Shown: positions 19,601 to 28,657, numbered from the stretch's first letter. The stretch: 64,000 bases of DNA from Mucilaginibacter lappiensis (GCF_900155965.1 NZ_FTMG01000006.1:62001-126000); one strand, 5' to 3'. Program-made: numbers and translations. Notes: generated from the sequence alone by a model not told the origin.

Positions 19601-19778
19601 TCCAGCCTCATTAGCCACAGGCATCGGGTCTGATGTGCAACGACCATTGGCAACAGTAATTGTTTACGGTCTTTTTGTTGCTACAGCTATTACCCTGTTT
19701 GTTTTGCCGGCTCTATATTATCTCATCGAAAGCAAATGGGGCAACCATGATTTTCAATCTTCAACCATAGAAGCTTAA
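16677..19778 (+). CDS. CusA/CzcA-family heavy-metal RND transporter
   Basis: About 1033 residues from ATG 16677; a start at 16623 would add 18 residues of no known domain before the expected 'K-T-L-I-F-T-A-I-K-K-R' N terminus. Twelve TM helices and two periplasmic loops. The TM4 motif AIDFGIIVDGAIVMME (about residues 395-410) is the hallmark of the heavy-metal efflux branch, with acidic residues of the proton path. The second loop begins FLPTLDEGS. It expels divalent or monovalent metal ions together with its adaptor and the TolC-like protein. The exact metal is not readable. Confidence 0.92.
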   Translation: MKTLIFTAIKKRWLFVALFVLLAFFGYYSWKQLSIEAYPDIADVTSQVVTQVPGLAAEEVEQQITIPIERSLNGLPGMHVMRSRSLFGLSLITLVFDDGVDDYWARQRIQERLTGVQLPFSAVPGLDPLTSPTGEVYRYIIESTNHDLRALTDLQQWVIIPRIKQITGVADVANFGGITTQFQVEIDPDKLAQYHLSLTDVQTAINNNNTNAGGSVLNRGEQGYVVRGIGLVKDLQGLGDVVVKSVNGVPILIKDIGELKFGTLERKGVLGYTDRKVDHNDGIEGIVVMLKGQNPSVVLEGIHQAVDNLNKNILPEGVTIRPYLDRTNLINKTLDTVSHTLLEGMALVIIVLIVFLGNWRGALIVAITIPLALLVAFILMKFTNIPANLLSLGAIDFGIIVDGAIVMMETILKKRENNPDQVLEEATISARALEVAKPILFSTIIIITAYLPLFSFERVEKKLFTPMAFTVGYALLGALAVALLLIPGLAYAVYRKPRKLYHNKWLEHLSAKYESRITKIMNKPKRVFIPLALAFAGALILSVTVGKDFLPTLDEGSIWLQVSLPPGITLQKSQQMSDALRAATLKHPEITYVTVQAGRNDDGTDYFTPSHFEVSVGLKPYNEWEGGKTKYDLIDELSKEYAAMPGYSVAFTQPMIDGVMDKIAGAHSELVLKVFGNDFKETRRIAEAAVSTLQTVKGAVDIAIDQEPPLPQLQIKVNRDAVARYGLNMSDVAELIEVAIGGKAVSQVFISDKVYDVICRYKEESRNTPEKIANLMLTSQTGAKIPLSQVAEIKTDIGESSISREMNRRQLTVRLNLRGTDLSTFLAEAQAKINQQVKYNKEKYQIAWGGQFENQNRAYAKLAVIVPLALAIMFLLLYGAFGKFRQAGLILSIVPLALFGGMLALNIRGMTLNVSSAVGFIALFGVAIQNGVILISHINDLRKKGSNILQAVIQGTRHRFRPVLMTATVAALGLLPASLATGIGSDVQRPLATVIVYGLFVATAITLFVLPALYYLIESKWGNHDFQSSTIEA

Positions 19779-19790
19779 CCATAAATATTT

Positions 19791-21080
19791 ATGAAATTCA
19801 TTTTCAAATACATTTTAACGTTTGCATTTGCCCTTGGTATTGCCGTTAATGTTGATGCACAAATAGATACTAATTTAACTTATTCCAAAAAACTGTCGCT
19901 GGTGCCGTATCTTAATTTGGTTGGCAAACAAAACCTGGGCTTGCTGGCACAGCAATATAATGTAAGTATTGCCGAGGCAGGTATAGAAAGCGCTAAAGTT
20001 TTTCCGGATCCTCAGCTAACTGTAGGAGCCTACAATAACCAGGAGTCAAAACTACATTTAGGTCAGGGTGTAAATTTTAGTTTGGGAGCTACGCTTGAAT
20101 TAGGCGGAAAGCGTAGCGCCAGGATCAACCTGGCCAAAAGTCAGACTGAGTTGAGCAAGGCATTACTAACCGATTATCTCCGGAACCTGAGGGCAGATGC
20201 CGCTATGGCTTATTATAATGCTATTCAGCAAAAGGATCTGCTTCTGGTACAGGAAAACTCCTATCAAACCATGAAACACTTGGCCGATGCCGATTCTGTC
20301 CGTTTTAAGCTTGGCGCCATTGCCCAGATAGATGCCAGGCAGTCTAAATTGGAGGCCAGTAGTTTTCTTAATTCCGTTATTCAAAATGAATCCGACTGGA
20401 AATCTTCCCTGGTGCAGCTGAGTGTATTTACCGGAAAAAAGGACATCGATACTTTATTTGTTCCGACTAAAAGTGCCGATAACCTGGAAAGAACATTTGT
20501 GCTGGCACAGTTAATTAATAATGCTCAAAATAACAGGGCCGATGCTGTAGCGGCTCAAAATAGTAAAACCGTCGCCGAAAAAAATCTATCGCTGGTAAAA
20601 GCAAACCGAACAATTGATCTAGGTATCAACACAGGGATGCAATTCAGCGGAGCATCTACCAATGATATTGCTCCAACTCCAGCCTATCACTCTGTTAATG
20701 CGGGGCTCAGCGTTCCGTTAAAATTTTCCAATCATTATAAAGGCGATCTGAAAGCAGCTCATTTTACCATCCAACAGGTAGCTGTTCAGTATGATCAGGT
20801 TTTACAACAGATCCAGGCAGATGTGATTCAGTCGTATTTTAATTATAAATCGGCTCAAAAACAGGTTCAGCAGTATAAAAGTGGTTTGATAGCCGACGCC
20901 GAGAAAGTGCTGAATGGTAAAATATATAGCTATAAACGGGGTGAAACTTCCTTGCTCGAAGTTTTGAATGCCCAGCGAACCTACAACGATGTACAAGAAG
21001 GCTATTATCAGACTTTATACAATTACGCAGCCGCATTGATCACGCTAGAACGTTCGGCAGGCATTTGGGATCTTCAATAA
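19791..21080 (+). CDS. TolC/CusC-family outer membrane protein
   Basis: 429 residues with a signal peptide (ending NVDA before Gln). Two OEP repeats with long coiled-coil helices (about 40-220 and 240-425) are seen; the segment LELGGKRSARINLAKSQTEL is typical of metal-efflux CzcC/CusC channels. The gene starts 12 bases after the CusA-like gene, closing the second pump operon. Two hairpins follow directly (21101 and 21140). Confidence 0.88.
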   Translation: MKFIFKYILTFAFALGIAVNVDAQIDTNLTYSKKLSLVPYLNLVGKQNLGLLAQQYNVSIAEAGIESAKVFPDPQLTVGAYNNQESKLHLGQGVNFSLGATLELGGKRSARINLAKSQTELSKALLTDYLRNLRADAAMAYYNAIQQKDLLLVQENSYQTMKHLADADSVRFKLGAIAQIDARQSKLEASSFLNSVIQNESDWKSSLVQLSVFTGKKDIDTLFVPTKSADNLERTFVLAQLINNAQNNRADAVAAQNSKTVAEKNLSLVKANRTIDLGINTGMQFSGASTNDIAPTPAYHSVNAGLSVPLKFSNHYKGDLKAAHFTIQQVAVQYDQVLQQIQADVIQSYFNYKSAQKQVQQYKSGLIADAEKVLNGKIYSYKRGETSLLEVLNAQRTYNDVQEGYYQTLYNYAAALITLERSAGIWDLQ

Positions 21081-21100
21081 TTCCTTCCTACCTTATTCCT

Positions 21101-21128
21101 CTATATGCTATTTTAAAGTAGCATATAG
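21101..21128 (+). terminator. Hairpin terminator after the metal pump operon
   Basis: Perfect 10-bp inverted repeat CTATATGCTA / TAGCATATAG with an eight-base loop, 21 bases after the stop of the TolC-like gene. Confidence 0.6.
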
Positions 21129-21139
21129 CTTAAAACAAA

Positions 21140-21172
21140 AAACCCTTCAAATGATATCATTTGAAGGGTTTT
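21140..21172. terminator. Strong palindromic terminator with A/T tails
   Basis: AAACCCTTCAAATGAT and its complement form a perfect hairpin stem of about 16 bp with A-rich 5' and T-rich 3' sides, so it can stop transcription in both directions. It marks the end of the ordinary chromosomal block. Confidence 0.75.
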
Positions 21173-21190
21173 GCTATTGATGATGCGGAA

Positions 21191-21207
21191 TGGACGGGAC
21201 TCGAACC
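21191..21207 (-). other. tRNA 3'-end-like fragment, candidate attachment-site remnant
   Basis: On the minus strand this reads GGTTCGAGTCCCGTCCA, a tRNA T-loop and 3' stem. No rest of a tRNA is found beside it. The same 17 bases occur on the + strand at 60973-60989. Integrative elements often carry tRNA 3' ends as attachment sites, and this copy lies exactly at the border to the accessory region. Confidence 0.5.
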
Positions 21208-21873
21208 TCTGTTAAAATCAAGTGGTTTTCAGCCCTTTATATATCTTTAACAAAAGACGCCACGAATGACGCTTTATTAAAAATTGATTGTCTATCTATC
21301 TAAAACACTCTAAAAATGAAAGCCTTTTAAAGCAACTGAATTCAGCTACATTTCTTAACTCAAAAATAAGTATTTTGGATTATATATAAGAATATATGTT
21401 TATCTTAAATTTATTACCGCAGGGAATAAAAACTGACTTACAATATTTTATATGAGATTCACTTTACTACACACCAAATTGCTAAACATTTCTTAATACA
21501 AATTAATTACAAATCTTACTTATGAGAATGGACATAATTTTTTGCTTTACATAAAGATATTATTTGGGAGCTCACTAATTCAATAACATAGATAGCCAGA
21601 TGATCTGACAATTTAGATCTATTATAATATTCAACATGTTATATCAAAAAGTAGGAACGAACATAAAGTAGAGCACATATAATTCGTTGCCGTTCGAAGT
21701 CTATATATAAAAGATGGATCGCTTATAAAAGCAAAGACCTAATAATAATTATTTGATCTCTACTCTATTTTTGGCTGCATAACCGTCCGAAATTGGGGAT
21801 ACCCCGACAACGGGTAATCAAGGCATCATTAATCAATAATTATTGCTCAAACGCGTGCGACGGTAAGAATACC
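21208..21873. other. A/T-rich gap without genes
   Basis: About 660 bases with no coding frame that I can support, strongly A/T-rich, between the tRNA-like fragment and the lipoprotein gene. I see no RNA gene or strong hairpin. Confidence 0.6.
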
Positions 21874-22416
21874 TTACAATTTTAAGTCAACCAATTGTGT
21901 CCGATTTACGTACCAGTTGTCTTTATAGTAAATATAATCTCCTGATATTTTTGATATTTCTAAGCTCGGTGTTTTACTTATTCTTAAAAAAATGGCTGGA
22001 TTACCCGGATAAAATGGATTTATGAAAACATTCCCTTGAGCATCGACACTCAACAGGCAAAATTTATAGTATCTGAATTTCTTTATAAAAGAAGTAATTT
22101 GATTACTTGTAAAATAATCATCTACTTTTTTTGCTCTTAATCTCGAATTGTTTACCTCCACTATTTCATTTGTATTTTCGTTATAGGTTACTACATATAC
22201 AGGTAAATTGCCTGCATTTTTCTGAAGTATATATGAACTGCTTGATCCATTCGTTTCTCTAATAGAAATAAATACGTTTTTAAACTCCGAAAATGATTCG
22301 GCGTGATATTTCTTTATAAAATTATCGACTACATCCTTTGTAACCCTCTTTTTTTGATGCTCACTAGAACAACTCATTGCCATAATCATGCTACACAAAA
22401 AAATTAATCTTTTCAT
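21874..22416 (-). CDS. Small lipoprotein, candidate immunity protein of the RHS toxin remnant
   Basis: 180 residues with a lipoprotein signal (MAMSCSS, Cys at about residue 16). The mature part is mixed alpha/beta with no domain I recognise. It lies just downstream of the orphan RHS toxin remnant and on the same strand, the usual position of an immunity gene; a membrane-anchored immunity protein would fit a toxin acting in the periplasm. This role is inferred from position only. It could also be an unrelated lipoprotein. Confidence 0.55.
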   Translation of the reverse strand: MKRLIFLCSMIMAMSCSSEHQKKRVTKDVVDNFIKKYHAESFSEFKNVFISIRETNGSSSSYILQKNAGNLPVYVVTYNENTNEIVEVNNSRLRAKKVDDYFTSNQITSFIKKFRYYKFCLLSVDAQGNVFINPFYPGNPAIFLRISKTPSLEISKISGDYIYYKDNWYVNRTQLVDLKL

Positions 22417-22437
22417 ATGTTATTTATTAATTAATTA

Positions 22438-22715
22438 TTTTCCACAATTCCATCGACGTTGTTGTGCATACTGAACACCTAGCGCTATCGAAAGTTGGCC
22501 ATCTGCCGAATCCGGCTGCGAAGCATAACCATTTGTTCAAGAATCATGCAAGCTATTATAATTAGCGCCACATTGATTTTCCCCAATTCCACCGATGTTG
22601 TTGTGCATACTGAACACCTCGCGCTATCAAAAGTTGGTCATCTGCCGAATCCGGCTGCGGATCATAACCATTTGTCCAAGAATTATGCAAGCTATTATAA
22701 TTAGCCCCCCATTGC
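22438..22715 (-). repeat. 139-bp tandem duplication of the toxin gene end
   Basis: Copy A at about 22438-22576 and copy B at about 22577-22715 differ at scattered bases only. Both encode the same C-terminal toxin segment on the minus strand. Copy B is in frame with the toxin ORF; copy A lies mostly after the stop and carries an in-frame TGA where copy B has TGG. The unit is not a multiple of three, so the duplication changed the gene's 3' end. Confidence 0.85.
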
Positions 22716-23194
22716 AATACAGGCAAACTCAGCCCCTCAGAAGCACCGGCCGCGCCCCAAAGAGAATTACCAAAATTCATATGATTATGAACGTATTTAT
22801 CTCCCGCAGGTAAAAATAATACAGGAGAGGGGGTTAACGGATTCTGAGGGCTTTCACTTGCGCCATATTGAGCGAATTCTGTTGGTATTACACTGAGCGA
22901 AAAGTCCAATTTCCCGGCTCCTTTACTTTGAGTATAGAAGTGAGTCAAAGCAAAAAAATCAAATACTCCCTGGCCTTCAAGCATTGATCTAATTTTATCT
23001 GCGCTTACGAACACTAACGTATTTATAATCCCTTTACGTATGTCCGCTGGGTCATTGACAGGATCTGCAAAGCTATAATATTGCTTTACTTTTGTGGCTG
23101 AGTTTTCAACAACTAACCTATCAGGAAGTTCATTTTTGTCTATTCTCACAAATTTCCCTTTTTCATCAAATACAATATCATCCGGATCGTTAGG
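22562..23194 (-). pseudogene. Orphan RHS-associated C-terminal toxin module (truncated)
   Basis: The open frame begins at 23194 after a stop, with no proper start; the track of about 210 codons opens NDPDDIVFDEKGKF, a form of the 'DPPDxxxxDxxG' segment that precedes toxin domains in RHS proteins. The RHS core is absent. The toxin part contains HNHMNFGNSLWGAAG, which recalls the N-F-G...G-A-x-G pattern of polymorphic toxin type 44; this is a weak recollection, not a proven match. The 3' end is altered by a 139-bp tandem duplication. It is probably a dead or silent cassette left from a larger RHS gene, with the lipoprotein at 21874 as a possible immunity partner. Confidence 0.6.
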
Positions 23195-23207
23195 TCAATG
23201 ATTATAG

Positions 23208-23434
23208 AAAATTATTTTTTTATCACTTGCTAAAGTCTTAGAATACCTGTATTACAAACACCTGTTTGAATATGATTTTCCCCTGCCAGTTAAAGTTGAT
23301 GAGGTATTTACGTATGACAAAAAGTACATCGGATTAAGGACAGGGCGTTTGGTGAAATTCTATTCATTAAACGAAGAGAAAAAAAAATGGGAATACGACA
23401 AAGATCTTGACTTTTTGATCCCATTAAAGAGTTG
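23208..23434 (+). pseudogene. Gene remnant, C-terminal 75 codons only
   Basis: After a TAG at 23205 the + strand is open for 75 codons, ending IPLKS-stop. The composition (LEYLYYKHLFEYDFPL, KKYIGLRTGRLVKFYSL) is clearly protein-like, but no start codon precedes it. It seems to be the tail of a small cytosolic protein such as an immunity gene. A second ghost tail (DNIDDEGSLHFLDTYFLPKN-stop) lies at about 23662-23730 on the same strand. The stretch 23435-23805 holds no intact gene. Confidence 0.45.
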
Positions 23435-23805
23435 ACAGTTCAATTTACAATCTCCAAGATGATTCAAACACCTTATTGGATGATTAAGGCCCAGGCTACC
23501 GAAATTTGAACAATTGCCTGCTACCGAAAATACATATTCATATAACATAGTGGTAAAACCATGCGGGCCTTTATTGCTAAACCATACCTGGGAATCGGGA
23601 CCGCCGCTATGGTTTACATAGACAAAGCAGATTATGACCGTTAAAGCCACCGGAACAAATAGCTGGATAACATTGACGACGAGGGCAGCCTGCATTTTCT
23701 GGACACCTATTTTTTACCAAAAAACTCCGGGTAAGCCCGATCAGGAGGATTATTTGCTGAGCTGCAGTAGACGAAATATTCTTAGTTTTGCATTTATCTA
23801 CTACT

Positions 23806-24768
23806 ATGAAATCATTATTACTGTTATTGCTTTTGAGTGCGGGTTTTTCAGCTTCGGTTTTTGCTCAATCACAGGATGAGATCCTAAAAAAGAAAACCAT
23901 AAATGATACCCTGTTAAAAACAGACAGAAGCCTTATTGTGCCCGAGCCATTTAATGCACAGAAAGTTTTGCTCCAGCTTTTTCCTGGTAAATATTATAAC
24001 CTGTCAAAGGGTAAATACAATAATGAGCTTATAAATTGGGAGTGTAATACTTGCAAAACCCAAACTTATACAGATGTGAACGAAGATGGTATTCCGCAGT
24101 TTCCGTATCAGAATGGTGTGGCTACACGTTTACTTAATGTGATGGATTACCAGGACTCAACGGGGGTAAAATACAAGGTGATCAGTTTTAACCATTCAGA
24201 ATTTGATGAGGATGGCGCAATGACATCCCGCTTTACAGGAGGCTTGCTTGGGCTGGCAAAGTTTGTTTTTACAAATGGAGCCTGGAAATTAAGAATCTTT
24301 CAGCCTGCTATAGGCGCATATGGTGCATTTTCTCATTGCCCTGATCCTAAGCTGGTTTTGATAGGGCAAAATCAATATGCGTTTATGATCAAACACAGCA
24401 ATGGAGGTGCAGGCGGTCCATTTGATGGTAGCTATTTTCTAATTGCAGGAACGGGTGGTGCTTATCGACAGGTACTGGCGACCTATGGCGTGGAACGTAC
24501 CGAGGTAAGTGAGGAAGAAGGGTTAAGTTCATGGACAAGTGAATACAGTGTTCCGGCGAGCAGCAAAAAGTTTTTCAGGGATGTTTTGATCACTATAAAA
24601 GGTACATATAAAGCCAATGACAAAGAGGTTATTCCACCCGGAATTAAGGATCAGGTAAAAGGGATGAAGGTGGCAAGTTTTAAAGTAATACAGCGTTATG
24701 TATATAAAGGAAGCAAGGGTTATGAGTTGGAGCAGCCTGTTAAAGCCACATTTACCAAACTTAAATAA
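23806..24768 (+). CDS. Secreted protein of unknown function
   Basis: About 320 residues from ATG 23806, where a clear signal peptide starts (cleavage after SVFA before Gln); the frame extends 18 bases upstream but without reason. A CNTCKTQTYTD segment with two Cys near residue 78, and a Gly-rich stretch (HSNGGAGGPFDGSYF) near residue 205 are noticeable. No domain is recognised. It is followed after 32 bases by another unknown gene on the same strand. The pair could be an operon. Confidence 0.65.
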   Translation: MKSLLLLLLLSAGFSASVFAQSQDEILKKKTINDTLLKTDRSLIVPEPFNAQKVLLQLFPGKYYNLSKGKYNNELINWECNTCKTQTYTDVNEDGIPQFPYQNGVATRLLNVMDYQDSTGVKYKVISFNHSEFDEDGAMTSRFTGGLLGLAKFVFTNGAWKLRIFQPAIGAYGAFSHCPDPKLVLIGQNQYAFMIKHSNGGAGGPFDGSYFLIAGTGGAYRQVLATYGVERTEVSEEEGLSSWTSEYSVPASSKKFFRDVLITIKGTYKANDKEVIPPGIKDQVKGMKVASFKVIQRYVYKGSKGYELEQPVKATFTKLK

Positions 24769-24800
24769 TTTGTTAAGCGGAGTAATATCAACCTCACCAT

Positions 24801-25364
24801 ATGAACGGTAATAAACTTGTAAAATACCTGGGCTATGTCTCCAATCACCCCGAACTGTTGATATTTTTAGAGGAGCAGGGAGTTGATATAACGAGGTTAC
24901 CGGATTTAAGTTTACCAGATAAAAAACTAGACAAAAAGAAGCAGGTAACTTTTAAAAACCACGGCTTTACCTTACAGTTTGAGAGAGATTATCCCGAGCA
25001 GGCCGAAAAACAACGCCAGAGTGATCCCGAAGGCCGCTTTGTTGTTACTGCTGCGGATTACCGTATTAAAAATCCGGTAGGTGATGGCTCCCTTTACCTG
25101 GATCATATTGTATTTTATAAACCAGAGGTGGGAATAGATCCCCAAAAGCCACTTCAGTTGCCATTTGGGTTACAGTTTATGGATAATCGTCATAAACTAC
25201 AACTGCAATTTGGCCATAAAAATACCCACGGCGATCCCCGGAAACCATATTACGAAGAGGATGAATCAGATTACTATCACCACAATTATAAGCTGGTTAC
25301 CTATTTCGAACGTTTTGATCTGGAAGAAAAACTGCTACAACTTTTGGTGTCGCTGAAAAAATAG
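24801..25364 (+). CDS. Unknown cytosolic protein, possibly immunity-like
   Basis: 187 residues, acidic to neutral, no signal peptide or membrane helix. The second half is beta-rich with many aromatic residues (FTLQFERDYPEQ, LQFMDNRHKLQLQFGHKN), ending in a His/Tyr-rich segment and an amphipathic helix. The size and composition fit immunity proteins of contact-dependent or type VI toxins, and RHS remnants lie nearby, but I cannot name a family. It begins 32 bases after the secreted protein gene. Confidence 0.6.
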   Translation: MNGNKLVKYLGYVSNHPELLIFLEEQGVDITRLPDLSLPDKKLDKKKQVTFKNHGFTLQFERDYPEQAEKQRQSDPEGRFVVTAADYRIKNPVGDGSLYLDHIVFYKPEVGIDPQKPLQLPFGLQFMDNRHKLQLQFGHKNTHGDPRKPYYEEDESDYYHHNYKLVTYFERFDLEEKLLQLLVSLKK

Positions 25365-25444
25365 TCTTACTCAAGTAATGATCTTGTTACCAACAGCAAA
25401 CAAGCGTCTAATTGAAGAGATCAGTAAAAATTAAATTCCTGTAT

Positions 25445-26110
25445 TTACCCCTCCTTTTGGCCAATCATTATAACAAAAGGCTCCGTTATTTCCTGTTCGC
25501 CTTTACCTGTGATTTGCGCAGTCATTTGTTTTACCTCAATATTTATGAACCCTGTATTCTGAAATATTTTTTTTATTTCATTTACTTCATAAAGTGTGAA
25601 ATCGAGCTGGGTCCAAGGAAGCCTCCCTGCAAATTTTTTTTCAATAAAAGCAATGGCAAATTTTCCTCCCGGCCTCATAACACGATGGATTTCCATGAAA
25701 TATGGTATCGGATTTTTCCAGAAATAAAGGGCGTTTGCCGAGAAGCAACAATCAAAGAAATCATTTTGGAAATTCAATATTCCATCTCCTTCTACTTTGA
25801 TAAATCGAGCACGGCCTTCTTTTGCTTTCAATGTGTTGTTTGAGAACGCTTTCTTAACAAATGCCTCCGAAGTATCAATACCGTAATAGCAGATTCCGCT
25901 GGCCTTTTGGAAAAGAAAAGGGAGATGCTTCGCATTGCCGAAGCCGATTTCCAGTACTTTTACATTAGTTATCAGCTCTAAACTATCTACGGTTTTGAAA
26001 ATCATCATGTTGCCAGCCTGAAAGATATAATTCTCGATTTCTTTGGCCGGTACTCCATTAGAACAATGCATTTGTTCACCCAATTCCCTAACATCTAACT
26101 GCTTATTCAT
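25445..26110 (-). CDS. Class I SAM-dependent methyltransferase
   Basis: 221 residues. Motif I VLEIGFGNAKHLPFL lies at about residues 49-63, an acidic end of strand 2 (YYGIDTSE) at about 73, and the post-III segment GGKFAIAFIEKKF at about 148, as in UbiE/Methyltransf_11 proteins. The substrate is unknown. It faces away from the AraC regulator at 26382, which may control it, and is not in an operon. Confidence 0.8.
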   Translation of the reverse strand: MNKQLDVRELGEQMHCSNGVPAKEIENYIFQAGNMMIFKTVDSLELITNVKVLEIGFGNAKHLPFLFQKASGICYYGIDTSEAFVKKAFSNNTLKAKEGRARFIKVEGDGILNFQNDFFDCCFSANALYFWKNPIPYFMEIHRVMRPGGKFAIAFIEKKFAGRLPWTQLDFTLYEVNEIKKIFQNTGFINIEVKQMTAQITGKGEQEITEPFVIMIGQKEG

Positions 26111-26381
26111 GGTTTACGCTATTGAATTTCTTTCCTGGTGCATTTCTATTATTGTTTCAAACCTTTCTTAAAGTAAATTCTAAGGTTAGCAGTGTAAAAT
26201 GAATTGAATAGAAACAATAGTTTGACACTACCTCTGTCCTGGGAAATCACTTAGTAAGTCTGACAAAAGTGGAGCAATAGTTATGGAGTGTTTTTACATC
26301 AAACGGATTTTCTTTTACATAAAAACGAATTTTTTAAAAGTCACTTCAGAATTGTTCCAATTTTTTATCATAATTGCCACT

Positions 26382-27374
26382 ATGGGAATCAATGTTAGTA
26401 AGAATTATGGGACCTGGAAAAAAGTAGGTGGTAGCTTCGAACATTTTCCTATGCGGGAACATTTGGTAATTGAAAGAAAAGAGAAGTACAGTTTTTCCTT
26501 TAGCGATGCAGAACTAGTGCAGATCACTACCCCGGATATTTATATCGTGTACGGCGACGTTATGTTCAAACAGCATCAACTGTATTTTCGACCCACCAAC
26601 GATGTACCGGATATGATTAAGTTGCGCTTCACTTTATCCGGTAATGGAACAATATATAATTATGTCAATAACCAGAAATATCTTTTTAATTCCAACCAAC
26701 AAAATATCATTTATATGCCTCAATTGGATGGTATAGGTGAATACGATACTAGACGTAACTACCGTTTCTTTGAGGTGCATTTTGCTAAAGAAAAGTTTCT
26801 GCAATTATCCGAAAATTCTTGTAGGGCGCTCCAGGTGTTAGCTGATCATGTGGATGGGGGGCGTTATGCACAAATAGCAGAACAAGAACTTCCTATCTCG
26901 TCGGCGATGCATGACTGCATTCATGGTATTCTCAACTGTAATTACATAGAAGGATTAAAAGTCTTGTTTCTTCAGTCAAAATGTATAGAATTGCTTGTTC
27001 TTCAGGCCGATGCCTTTGAGATGGCAGTTACAAAAAAACAAAATTTTCCTTTAAAATCTACATACGATAAGGACTGTATTTATTATGCCAGGGACTACCT
27101 GATTCAGAACATTCACCAACCGCCTTCGGTCGCGCAGCTATCAAAAGTGTGCGGCATTAACGAGTTTAAACTTAAGCAGGGTTTTAAAGCACTGTTTGAT
27201 AGTAGCGTATTTGGTTATTTAAGTGATTACAAATTAAATTATGCGAAAGAGTTGCTTTTGGACGGCAAGTCTATAAAATCTGTTGCATTCGAACTTGGTT
27301 ATTCCTCTGTTCAGCATTTCAGCACTGCCTTCCGGAAGAAATTCGCAGTGTCACCCGGAAAAGTGAAAACTTGA
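26382..27374 (+). CDS. AraC-family transcriptional regulator
   Basis: About 330 residues from ATG 26382 (MGINVSKN); an upstream ATG at 26283 would add 33 residues that look like translated spacer. The N-terminal half is a beta-rich cupin-like ligand domain (RFTLSGNGTIYNYV, FFEVHFAKEKF). The C-terminal about 95 residues hold the two HTH motifs: SVAQLSKVCGINEFKLKQGF and SIKSVAFELGYSSVQHFSTAF, with the usual FRKKFAVSPG ending. The layout is that of PchR-like regulators. It is divergent from the methyltransferase gene with about 270 bp between. Confidence 0.88.
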   Translation: MGINVSKNYGTWKKVGGSFEHFPMREHLVIERKEKYSFSFSDAELVQITTPDIYIVYGDVMFKQHQLYFRPTNDVPDMIKLRFTLSGNGTIYNYVNNQKYLFNSNQQNIIYMPQLDGIGEYDTRRNYRFFEVHFAKEKFLQLSENSCRALQVLADHVDGGRYAQIAEQELPISSAMHDCIHGILNCNYIEGLKVLFLQSKCIELLVLQADAFEMAVTKKQNFPLKSTYDKDCIYYARDYLIQNIHQPPSVAQLSKVCGINEFKLKQGFKALFDSSVFGYLSDYKLNYAKELLLDGKSIKSVAFELGYSSVQHFSTAFRKKFAVSPGKVKT

Positions 27375-27382
27375 AGGATCCC

Positions 27383-27649
27383 CTATGGCAATAAGGCATT
27401 TAGAACATCTGGGGAATGATCGGGCAGGATAACTTTACCCGATAAGTTTTTGAGATTCGTTGTTAAAACGTCATTCCAAGCTATATAAATGGGGTAATCA
27501 GCATCCAGCATTGGCGGATATATAATCGTAAACTCATCACCAAGGTTAATCCTTAACTCATCCACAATTACTTGCTCCTGCTCTGTTTTTTCGTCCCTGT
27601 GCCTTGAATGAATAATATTTCGTAGCTCATCGTCTCTTAAGTTTGTTTA
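27383..27649 (-). pseudogene. Gene remnant without start
   Basis: The minus frame is open from about 27649 down to the stop at 27383 (about 85 codons: charged RNIIHSRHRDEKTEQEQ, then INLGDEFTIIYPPML and SGKVILPDHS). It lacks an initiator at its N-terminal side. It looks protein-like but has no recognisable family. Probably the tail of a lost gene. Confidence 0.4.
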
Positions 27650-27664
27650 TTAATTTAAACAGTA

Positions 27665-27991
27665 TTGGGTGCTGTAATCAACCCGAATAATTATAAAGAG
27701 CACAACCTGGGTACTGCGGATGGCGTTGCCGGTTTTGGCGGGCTGATGCAACAATTGCCCCAAGCCACTGCTAAAGTCAACACAGTTCGGGTATTCCAGG
27801 ATGGGAACTACATGTTTACCCACACAGACTATAACTTTTTTGCCCGAAAACCGACTTTGGCTGACATCAACAGCAGTGAGCATAAATTCTCTTTTAACGG
27901 GATTAGGCTGGATGAGCTGATATTCAACGTCGTGGCCGATCTGTCAAAAGTTTTCCCGGATTTTAAATTAAAATTTGAAATGGCATGTTAG
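27665..27991 (+). pseudogene. NTF2/SnoaL-like remnant
   Basis: The first 65 residues (YKEHNLGTADGVAGFGG, VFQDGNYMFTHTDYNFF) match the SnoaL/NTF2-like family well. The family's N-terminal about 30 residues are missing, and after NFFARKP the expected 'FD-F-R-x-x-x-G-K-I-x-E-H-W-D' tail is replaced by an unrelated segment. It therefore seems to be a chimera of two gene pieces, with no good start codon. Confidence 0.5.
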
Positions 27992-28500
27992 AATCAGCCT
28001 ATGCATGTTCGGTTACTTTTTAAAACTCAATGGTTGAGTTTTCCGGTGGAATTGAAATTTCGCATGAAACCAAAACCTGCAAATTATGATGGTCTAAAGT
28101 GTGGTCAATTATGTTTTCATCTTTTGGCTTTCAGGGATAATGACGTTACCGTTTCTCCGTTATTATATAGCGATCAATAATGACTTTTTTACGGCAATAA
28201 AAGCAAAGCAAGCCATGTTTTGGTCGGACCCAAACGACTTGACAGGATAGCCAGAACCCGTATACTTCACTTGTTCAGCATTTAATTTAAGGAGAGACTA
28301 TTGGTTTTATAAAAGTGACCGTGATTCTAATTCTGGGCAAAACTACCCCAATAATTAGATGATTTCTGATTTCAGCAATGCAGAAAGTCTTTAAAGATTA
28401 GCGAGAATTGCCACGTGTAATTAATCGCGATTAGCTCGCATCATTACCAGTCCGATTACAGGCCGAGGACCAATGCCAGGATGTATTACACCAATTAATA
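27992..28500. other. Gap without genes
   Basis: About 500 bases of A/T-rich DNA between gene remnants and the att-like repeat. No frame, RNA gene or strong hairpin that I can support. Confidence 0.55.
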
Positions 28501-28633
28501 TAAACGGTTATTTTTTTTATAAGTCATTATAAATCAAACGCTATCAAATTATTTGTAAAAGCTTCGGGATTTGTTGTGAATCAGGATTTATAAGTTAAAA
28601 TGAGGATAATACTGATCCATTCAAGTCCTGTCC
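28501..28633 (+). repeat. Decayed copy of the att-like segment at 60851-60989
   Basis: The segment shares scattered blocks in the same order with 60851-60989: ATAAGTCATTA, AATCAA, TATCAAAT, TTCGGGA, GGATAAT, CTGA, and ends TTCAAGTCCTGTCC against TTCGAGTCCCGTCC. The right end is tRNA-T-loop-like. The two copies are direct repeats about 32 kb apart and may be old ends of integrated elements. Confidence 0.55.
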
Positions 28634-28657
28634 CTAATGCTAGTGTTTAAATCGGTA

